Origin: JALONO01 sp038209965
GTDB lineage: Bacteria; Bacteroidota; Bacteroidia; Cytophagales; Thermoflexibacteraceae
Assembly: GCA_038209965.1 (NCBI GenBank)
Contig: JBBQXF010000099.1
Coordinates: 1 to 17,747, forward strand
Reading direction: 5' to 3'
DNA length: 17,747 nt
Made by a program: the position numbers and the translations under genes. The notes under the pieces are model-generated. The model was not told where the DNA came from and made no database searches. It was given only the letters and a program-made list of their open reading frames with translations. Shown here one piece after another: positions 1-5,291 of the stretch; the stretch's first letter is position 1; every line of letters begins with the position of its first letter.

Positions 1-114
1 ACCCGGCCTGAATGGGGCGAAAAAATGGGCTTGGACAAAAATTTTGTGGGGCACATTTTCAAACTCATCCACGATGAATCCATCCGGGTGCAGACCAGCA
101 AAATGATCGACTAG
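1..114 (+). CDS. C-terminus of a chorismate mutase-domain protein, probably the fused DAHP synthase/chorismate mutase (5' end outside window)
   Basis: The first 37 codons form an open frame ending in TAG at 112-114. The residues EWGEKMGLDKNFVGHIF and LIHDESIRVQT look like the last helix of an AroQ-type (all-alpha) chorismate mutase, where a glycine-leucine turn precedes a helix with the I-H-x-E-S-I-R-x-Q signature. In Bacteroidota this sequence usually ends a bifunctional 3-deoxy-7-phosphoheptulonate synthase/chorismate mutase, which feeds chorismate into phenylalanine and tyrosine synthesis in the cytoplasm. Only the tail is visible, so a stand-alone mutase or another fusion cannot be excluded. 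A strong intrinsic terminator follows 22 nt after the stop, so this is the last gene of its transcript. Confidence 0.75.
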   Translation, partial: TRPEWGEKMGLDKNFVGHIFKLIHDESIRVQTSKMID

Positions 115-136
115 GTACTACATTTATTGATTGAAC

Positions 137-175
137 AACGCGGCCCGGATCATGTCTGGGCCGCGTTCTTTTATT
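137..175 (+). terminator. Intrinsic terminator of the chorismate mutase gene
   Basis: A perfect 10-bp stem, AACGCGGCCC at 137-146 pairing with GGGCCGCGTT at 158-167, closes an 11-nt loop. It is followed by CTTTTATT. It lies just after the stop codon at 114, in the right orientation to end that gene. Confidence 0.9.
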
Positions 176-244
176 GGCTTGCACCGGTAAAAAAGAACGA
201 CCGAGCCAAGATATATTCCCCGGTGGGTTGGCCAAGATTAAACG

Positions 245-519
245 CAGCGCAAAAATCTCCTTCAACTCAACATTGGACAGGTTGCCCACCCAGTTTTCGC
301 CCGCAGTAACGGTCAAATTGGCCAAATCGCGCTTGACTAGGATCATCTCGTTATCTTTTCTTCAAAAGTGGCCTGAGTAATGAACCGATATGCCATCACA
401 TTTTTCTTTTGGCCAGTGCGGAACGTCCGGTCGATGGCCTGAGCCTCCACGGCCGGGTTCCACCACAGGTCATAGTGGATCACGTGGTTGGCCTCGGTCA
501 GGTTGAAGCCTGTACCGCT
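245..519 (-). pseudogene. Remnant of a SNF2-family helicase C-terminus, frameshifted and 5'-truncated
   Basis: On the minus strand, 519 to about 353 encodes the last conserved block of a Swi2/Snf2 ATPase: GTGFNLTEANHVIHYD, then WWNPAVEAQAIDRTFRTGQ (helicase motif VI region) and the tail FITQATFEEKI. The frame then stops at 343-345. The next frame continues the same protein as EMILVKRDLANLTV, AGENWVGNLSN and ELKEIFAL, ending near 245, which is the standard end of bacterial SNF2 proteins. One base appears lost near 352 (AAG ATA ACG GAG-type context), joining two frames. Everything upstream, including the Walker A and DEAH half, is gone. It is replaced at about 517-522 by a piece of transposase. 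The frame has no stop immediately after FALR and reads on to 65, another sign of decay. It cannot encode a working helicase. Confidence 0.8.
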
Positions 520-645
520 GACGACCATCCGTCAGTCTTTTTTGGTTTTGCGGCCAGTGTCAACAAATTTTTGTATTATTGCCCACCGAGCATCAGTGGG
601 GTCGGTAAATTTTGGGGCCTTAAAATGGGGTTTGGTAGTTTCCAT
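520..645 (-). pseudogene. Remnant of a transposase N-terminus (IS5-like), joined to the helicase remnant
   Basis: The minus strand from an ATG at 643-645 reads METTKPHFKAPKFTDPTDAR, then WAIIQKFVDTGRKTKKD, a TGA stop at 532-534, and in the same frame RMVV. The pattern T-D-x-x-W-x-I-I then a basic stretch, D-(L)-R-x-V-V resembles the start of IS5-family transposases (the small N-terminal domain before the DDE catalytic core). There the text would continue as N-A-I-L-Y rather than SGTGFNL. So about 40 residues survive, with one nonsense codon where leucine is expected, and then the sequence switches to helicase. No terminal inverted repeat or target duplication could be identified in 646-760. 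The family assignment rests on a short match and is moderately sure. Confidence 0.55.
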
Positions 646-759
646 CCTTGCGTTGATTTGTGATGGGATAAACCACAAACTACGGCAAAGGCTCAATTTT
701 ATCAACCCCCTAAATCCCCGACCACCGATTTCAAAACATACGCTAACGCAACTTGGATA
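646..759. other. Non-coding spacer upstream of the aldo/keto reductase
   Basis: No convincing gene on either strand. It would hold the promoter of the aldo/keto reductase on the plus strand and, on the minus strand, the old leader and possible end of the lost insertion sequence. The only striking run is ATCAACCCCCTAAATCCCCG at 701-720. It could belong to an insertion-sequence end, but I found no matching copy. Confidence 0.4.
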
Positions 760-1734
760 ATGATGAAATACCGAAAATTTGGCCGCACTGAATGGCCAGT
801 GAGTGAAATTGGCTACGGAATGTGGGGCATGGCCGGCTGGACAGGCTCAGAGGACACCGAAAGCCAAACGGCACTCGATCTTGCAGTGGAACTGGGCTGC
901 AATTTCTTTGACACTGCTTACGCGTACGGGGGTGGGCGCAGCGAGCGGTTGCTGGGCGCGTTGCTCAAACGCCAAGCGGGCCAGCGGCTCTACGTGGCCA
1001 CCAAAATTCCCCCAAAAAACTTGAAATGGCCCTCGCGGCCCGATTATGCCCTAGCCGAGGTGTTCCCAGCTGAGCACATCATCAAATATACCGAGCGCAG
1101 CCTGCAAAACTTGGGGGTGGAAACGATCGATCTCCAGCAATTCCATGTTTGGGATGACAATTGGGCCCAAATGGATGAATGGCAAAACGCAGTTGTAAAA
1201 CTCAAAAGCGAAGGCAAGGTCCGACATTTTGGGATCAGCGTCAACCGCTGGGAACCCACCAACGTGCTGACAACGCTGCGCACCGGCCACATTGATGCAG
1301 TACAGGTCATTTACAACATTTTTGATCAAAGCCCGGAAGATGAATTGTTCCCGCTTTGCCAAGAGCTTGGGATCGGGATCATCGCCCGGGTGCCGTTTGA
1401 CGAGGGCACCCTTACCGGCACACTCACGAAGGAAACCATTTTCCCGCCCGGAGATTGGCGGGGAACCTACTTCGTGCCCGAAAACTTGGATGCCAGCGTG
1501 GATCGGGCCGAAGCGCTCCGGCCACTCATCCCCGAGGGCCTGACCATGCCCGAGTTGGCCCTCCAGTTCATTTTGCACCACCCAGCAGTCAACACCATCA
1601 TCCCGGGGATGCGCCGGCCGCACCACGTGCGCCAGAACTTGGCTTGTAGCGATGCTCCGGCCCTCACTCCGGCACTGCTGGCGCAACTTCAGCAACACCG
1701 CTGGGATCGCCAACCAACGGCCTGGTCCCAATAG
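760..1734 (+). CDS. Aldo/keto reductase
   Basis: A 324-residue TIM-barrel oxidoreductase that would use NADPH to reduce aldehydes or ketones in the cytoplasm; the substrate is not predictable. The catalytic tetrad is visible: Asp51 and Tyr56 in DTAYAYGGGRSE, Lys82 in ATKIPPKN, His129 in LQQFHVWDD. The N-terminal signature RKFGRTEWPVSEIGYGMWG and the C-terminal cofactor-binding signature NTIIPGMRRPHHVRQNL are both present. Length is normal for the family. Two adjacent ATG codons (760, 763) are possible starts; the second gives MKYRKFGRT, the more usual beginning, and the difference is one residue. The gene stands alone between a degraded region and a strong terminator. Confidence 0.93.
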   Translation: MMKYRKFGRTEWPVSEIGYGMWGMAGWTGSEDTESQTALDLAVELGCNFFDTAYAYGGGRSERLLGALLKRQAGQRLYVATKIPPKNLKWPSRPDYALAEVFPAEHIIKYTERSLQNLGVETIDLQQFHVWDDNWAQMDEWQNAVVKLKSEGKVRHFGISVNRWEPTNVLTTLRTGHIDAVQVIYNIFDQSPEDELFPLCQELGIGIIARVPFDEGTLTGTLTKETIFPPGDWRGTYFVPENLDASVDRAEALRPLIPEGLTMPELALQFILHHPAVNTIIPGMRRPHHVRQNLACSDAPALTPALLAQLQQHRWDRQPTAWSQ

Positions 1735-1754
1735 ATGGAAAAGTAGCCGGTACC

Positions 1755-1801
1755 AAAACCCACCCCAAAAGTTGCAGTCGGCACATTTGGGGTGGGTTTT
1801 T
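1755..1801. terminator. Bidirectional terminator between the aldo/keto reductase and mgtE
   Basis: A perfect 15-bp inverted repeat, AAAACCCACCCCAAA at 1755-1769 and TTTGGGGTGGGTTTT at 1786-1800, with a 16-nt loop. The outer four bases are A on one side and T on the other, so the hairpin ends in a T-run on both strands. It can serve the aldo/keto reductase (stop at 1734) and the convergent mgtE (stop at 1836). Confidence 0.92.
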
Positions 1802-1835
1802 CACTGTGGCGGTTTGCTCATTGAATCTCAGCCTA

Positions 1836-3197
1836 TTACATCGGGATCCAATAATAAACCAGTCGGGCCACCGAAAAATAGACCAACAGGCCCAACAGAT
1901 CATTGGTGGTGGTGATGAACGGCCCAGCCGCTAGTGCGGGGTTGATCCCAAACCGATCCAAGATCAGCGGCGTTATAGTGCCCATGATCGAGGCCAGTAA
2001 AACTACACTGAACAGGGCCACCGATACCACTGCGGAGAGCACAAAATTGTTGAACAGCAGCATGTTGAACCCAAACACGAAGAGGGCAATGACCAGCCCA
2101 TTGAGGATGGCCACCAACAGTACGCGGTATAGCCGCAGGAGCAGGCTGCCCTGAAAAACGGTATTTTCGGCCAGACTTTGGATGATGATGGTCGACGATT
2201 GGATGCCCACATTGCCCCCGGTGGCAGTGATGAGCGGGATAAAAAAGGCCATGGCCGGAACCAGGGCCAAGTCGCGCTCGAATAAACCGATGAACCGCGC
2301 CCCCAAAATGCCGCCCAGCATCCCGATGAGCAGCCACGGCAGGCGGGCCCGGACCAGCAGCCACACAGAATCGTCCTCTTCCACATCTTCCGAAATACCG
2401 GCCACGGCTTGCAGATCCTTTTCAGCCTGGGCCGTGATCAAGTCCACTATGTCATCAATGGTGATGCGGCCCAAGAGTTGCCCTTTCACATTGACGACCG
2501 GAATGGCCTCCAAGTCGTATTTTTGCATGATGGCGGCCACTTCTTCGCCCTCGCGGTAGGTCTCGACCGCGACAGTCTCCTCGATGTAGAGTTCGGAGAT
2601 CAATTGGGCATCAGGGGCAATGATTATTTTCTTTAATGAAATTCGGCCCTGCAACACGTCGTCGTCATCCACTACATAAACTGAATAAATTTTTTCCACA
2701 TTTTCGGCTTGCTGGCGGATTTCCTCAATGCACTGCCGCACTGTCCAATGGAGCCGGGCCTTGATCAATTCGGTGGCCATCAATCCCCCCGCACAGTCGG
2801 GTTCATAGTGGAGCAGTGGTTTCACATAATTGGCCTGCTCCACATCTAGCAGGGCCAATACTTCTTCGCGCTTCTTGACGGGAAACTCGTTGAGCAAATC
2901 CACTGCATCATCCGAGTCCATGTAATCGGTAAAGTAGGCAATCTCGGCGGGCTGAAAAACCAACAAAAAGTTTTTGCGGATATCAGGGGCAAGATTACTG
3001 ATAATATCGGCAGCTATTTTTGGCGACAATAACTGGATGACATATTTGCTGTTGGGGGCATCCAATTCATCCAAGATCGAGGAAATGTCTTCGGCATACA
3101 TCCCCTCGAGGGTGGCCATAACGGAGGTTGCATTACGATTGACAACATTATTCGCAAATTTTGCCAAAAAATCTTCGGTCAGGGTGTTTTTTTGCAT
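1836..3197 (-). CDS. mgtE: Magnesium transporter MgtE
   Basis: A 453-residue Mg2+ channel of the inner membrane. Domains in order: the cytoplasmic MgtE-N superhelical domain (about 10-135), two CBS domains (about 138-265, with GGLMATE at the start of the first), a connecting helix, and five membrane helices (about 285-450). The transmembrane signature ITATGGNVGIQSS is at 323-335. The pore aspartate is in FITTTNDLLG (Asp433, matching the conserved Asp432 of Thermus MgtE). In the known family the N and CBS domains bind Mg2+ and close the channel when cytosolic Mg2+ is high. The start ATG at 3195-3197 gives a normal N-terminus, but no strong ribosome site is visible. It lies 30 nt downstream of the DUF4435 gene on the same strand with no terminator between, so it may be co-transcribed with the defence-like pair. 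Confidence 0.95.
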   Translation of the reverse strand: MQKNTLTEDFLAKFANNVVNRNATSVMATLEGMYAEDISSILDELDAPNSKYVIQLLSPKIAADIISNLAPDIRKNFLLVFQPAEIAYFTDYMDSDDAVDLLNEFPVKKREEVLALLDVEQANYVKPLLHYEPDCAGGLMATELIKARLHWTVRQCIEEIRQQAENVEKIYSVYVVDDDDVLQGRISLKKIIIAPDAQLISELYIEETVAVETYREGEEVAAIMQKYDLEAIPVVNVKGQLLGRITIDDIVDLITAQAEKDLQAVAGISEDVEEDDSVWLLVRARLPWLLIGMLGGILGARFIGLFERDLALVPAMAFFIPLITATGGNVGIQSSTIIIQSLAENTVFQGSLLLRLYRVLLVAILNGLVIALFVFGFNMLLFNNFVLSAVVSVALFSVVLLASIMGTITPLILDRFGINPALAAGPFITTTNDLLGLLVYFSVARLVYYWIPM

Positions 3198-3227
3198 AAG
3201 GATTTGGCAGAAAGCAGGAGTTAGGGG

Positions 3228-4046
3228 TTAGGGTTGGCTACCAACCGCACTAGCCCGGAGCAGTTGGCTTATGCGGTACGTATGGCTGTTGCTATTTTCC
3301 AGCCCACGGTTGATGCAGTCCTGCCAAAAGTGAACAATCTCTTTTCGGAAGTGCCCGGTAGGTCTTGCATGGTGGATGTGCCACAGCAACTCGAGCAAAT
3401 GCTTGCCCCGGGTCAGTCTGATGAAATCCGTCTTTATTCTGGCCGCCAAATCCAGATCGGGGCAATCCGGGGCGATCTTGACAATGCCTTCTAGGTGATC
3501 GAGATTCCTCATGGTTAGATCTATTTTCATTTTATCAGCACGCCCGTCTGACCAAAGGAGCACTTGCCCGGCAAACCAATTACACAACTTATCGATCATT
3601 TCCTGCCAAATCGGTTGCTCATCGGCATGAAGCGAGCTGTGCGGCTGGCCATCGGCAAATAGGTCGTTCTCAATCGAGTAGCCATCGGTAAAATGAACTC
3701 CCCCCCATTCGGCTGGGATAGTACCAAATATTTTCAAATCCCGGTCCGCAAAAAACAGCACCTTTCGCTTCAGGCTTGGCAATTCGCTCTTCACCCTCTT
3801 GAACAGTGTCAGTAGAAGGTTGCGTCCGCCGCCGTCTCGATTGCCATCTTCATTGATCACTCCCACAAAATCAAAGGCGATCTGACTGGCTGATAAATGG
3901 CGGAAGGCGATTTCCCGATAGATTTGAATATCGTCCCGGCCTTCCACCATTAACAACAAGGTGTTGAGGGCTGAGTTTCGCAACTCGTCCAAGATTTCAT
4001 CAATGGTTCGGGCATCTTGCCCCTCTTTGCTCTTTTTTTTGCCCAT
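3228..4046 (-). CDS. DUF4435 (TOPRIM-like) protein, candidate AriB effector of a PARIS-like anti-phage system
   Basis: 272 residues. The N-terminal half carries the DUF4435 pattern, a TOPRIM-type fold: a conserved glutamate in LLMVEGRDDIQIYRE (Glu35), a D-x-D pair in VLFFADRDLKIF (Asp101, Asp103), and FTDGYSIENDLF (119-130). The C-terminal half has RGKHLLELLWHI (213-224), a block also seen in the family. In the PARIS system the DUF4435 protein AriB is the toxic effector, a nuclease that cleaves host tRNA when released by its ATPase partner AriA. All acidic residues expected for a metal-dependent TOPRIM centre seem present, so the protein could be active. Its ATG follows the stop of the ATPase gene by only 3 nt, so translation is probably coupled. 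The function is inferred from domain and order, not demonstrated. Confidence 0.82.
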   Translation of the reverse strand: MGKKKSKEGQDARTIDEILDELRNSALNTLLLMVEGRDDIQIYREIAFRHLSASQIAFDFVGVINEDGNRDGGGRNLLLTLFKRVKSELPSLKRKVLFFADRDLKIFGTIPAEWGGVHFTDGYSIENDLFADGQPHSSLHADEQPIWQEMIDKLCNWFAGQVLLWSDGRADKMKIDLTMRNLDHLEGIVKIAPDCPDLDLAARIKTDFIRLTRGKHLLELLWHIHHARPTGHFRKEIVHFWQDCINRGLENSNSHTYRISQLLRASAVGSQP

Positions 4047-4049
4047 GAC

Positions 4050-5189
4050 TTATGCCTCAACGAGCTGATCGTCCAGAAAAAACTGCTTTCCGGGGTAAGC
4101 GGCCCGGATGGCGGAGGCGTGAGTGGCCACAAAAAATTGGGTTCGGGGTGCTATCTCGCGCAGTACACCCAGCAGAAGACGTTGCCAGTCGGTGTGCAAG
4201 TTGAGTTCCGGTTCGTCGATAAACATGACATCTGGGGAGCCCATTGCGTACACCAGAAAATTGAGCAAGTTTTTTTCCCCCGCCGAAAGTTGGGACAACT
4301 TGACCCGGGTGGAATGGTTGCCCAGCACCAGTTCCTCGCTCACTTCCACACTTTTTTCCAAAAAGAAAGTATCGATGTAGTGGGAAAGTTTAGTGAGGGG
4401 TTCTTTGAGTTGGGCTTCTTTCTGTTCCTTGTGCGCAATATTGTCTTTTAACTGTTGGGCAAACGTTGATGCGTTTGAGGCAGCAGTTTTGACAAACTGC
4501 ATAAATTCATCTTCAATGGGTTGCAGTTTTACCCTAATGTTGGACGAAATTTCGGTGATCAGCCCCCGAATATCGTCATCATCGGCATACGCCACAAAGC
4601 GATGCTGGTTGTTGAGGTTGTATATGCCGTGAGTCATACGTTTGCTAAACTCCCGCAGACCGTCGATTACTTTCTGGCCATCATCGCCATGACCGAGTGA
4701 AAAACCACCTTCAACCCGCCGGAACGTGGGGAAAAAGATCGTCTCTAGCGGAACCGACTGGATTTCCTCGCCAACCTGCTGGCGCAGCTCTCGTGCTGAC
4801 ATGTCAGTACGATCGGCTATCAATACATGAAAAGCATCGTGAAAAGCAGAGAACAACGTCTTATTATGTTTGATGGAATACAGCGTATCGCCCGGAACCG
4901 TTATTCCTAGGCTATCATTACCAAAGAGACTCACCTCAGCGATCGTTTTGGTCAAGGTTATTTCATGGATTTCAGGGGGCTCGCTTTTTTGCCCTTGGGC
5001 GTAGGCTTTGGCGAACGAAATTTCTTCTAGGGCCAGCCGGGCATGCCCACTCACCATGTACCACAGCAACTTGAGCAAGGTGGTCTTGCCCGAGCCGTTG
5101 CTCCCGGTCAAAATATTGAGATCCGGGTGAAACTCAAAGGTAAAGTTTTCCCTTCCCCAAAGTTTGTCAACCTTTAATTGTTTGATCAT
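4050..5189 (-). CDS. AAA/ABC-type ATPase, candidate AriA sensor of a PARIS-like anti-phage system
   Basis: 379 residues from ATG 5187-5189, a cytoplasmic ATPase of the OLD/AAA15-like group. Walker A is LTGSNGSGKTTLLK (residues 27-40), the ABC signature is LSAGEK (301-306), Walker B with catalytic glutamate is MFIDEPELNLH (322-332), and the switch histidine is in FVATHASAI (His357). A helical, charged stretch around 225-265 is a likely coiled coil. The frame could extend 34 codons upstream to 5291, but that part reads through the nrdA terminator and a promoter and looks like translated non-coding sequence; the chosen start gives MIKQLKVDKLWGRENF, a normal beginning for these ATPases. Paired with a DUF4435 gene 3 nt downstream, it matches AriA of PARIS, which in known systems senses phage anti-restriction proteins and holds AriB in check. 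Confidence 0.85.
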   Translation of the reverse strand: MIKQLKVDKLWGRENFTFEFHPDLNILTGSNGSGKTTLLKLLWYMVSGHARLALEEISFAKAYAQGQKSEPPEIHEITLTKTIAEVSLFGNDSLGITVPGDTLYSIKHNKTLFSAFHDAFHVLIADRTDMSARELRQQVGEEIQSVPLETIFFPTFRRVEGGFSLGHGDDGQKVIDGLREFSKRMTHGIYNLNNQHRFVAYADDDDIRGLITEISSNIRVKLQPIEDEFMQFVKTAASNASTFAQQLKDNIAHKEQKEAQLKEPLTKLSHYIDTFFLEKSVEVSEELVLGNHSTRVKLSQLSAGEKNLLNFLVYAMGSPDVMFIDEPELNLHTDWQRLLLGVLREIAPRTQFFVATHASAIRAAYPGKQFFLDDQLVEA

Positions 5190-5205
5190 TCCGACTTTTT
5201 TTGAG

Positions 5206-5238
5206 CAAAGATAGGCATAAACGATCGGCGAAAACAAA
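5206..5238 (-). promoter_or_regulatory. Bacteroidota-type promoter of the ATPase-DUF4435 pair
   Basis: On the minus strand TTTG (5235-5238) is followed after 21 nt by TATCTTTG (5206-5213), a full match to the Bacteroidota -33/-7 pattern TTTG and TAnnTTTG. The predicted transcript start is near 5199, about 10 nt before the ATG at 5189. This placement supports the shorter start of the ATPase. The -33 box lies inside the T-tract of the nrdA terminator. Confidence 0.6.
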
Positions 5239-5267
5239 ACCGCCGCTAGCAAATGGCCAGCGGCGGT
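5231..5267 (-). terminator. Intrinsic terminator of nrdA
   Basis: Read on the minus strand, AGCGGCGGT pairing with ACCGCCGCT region gives a 9-bp stem (arms at 5259-5267 and 5239-5247), extended by two inner pairs after one mismatch. It is followed by TTTTGTTTT (5239-5231). It begins 25 nt after the nrdA stop, so the downstream ATPase gene is a separate transcription unit. Confidence 0.85.
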
Positions 5268-5291
5268 AAGCAGATTGGCCCTGATGGGCAA

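Noticed and set aside
3217..3237. Telomere-like TTAGGGGTTAGGG
   Set aside because: Only two imperfect units at the end of DUF4435 and the spacer. No longer array, and no sign of a linear end.
5190..5291. 34-codon N-terminal extension of the ATPase
   Set aside because: It overlaps the nrdA terminator and a good promoter, and the encoded residues do not fit the ATPase family. The ATG at 5189 is preferred.
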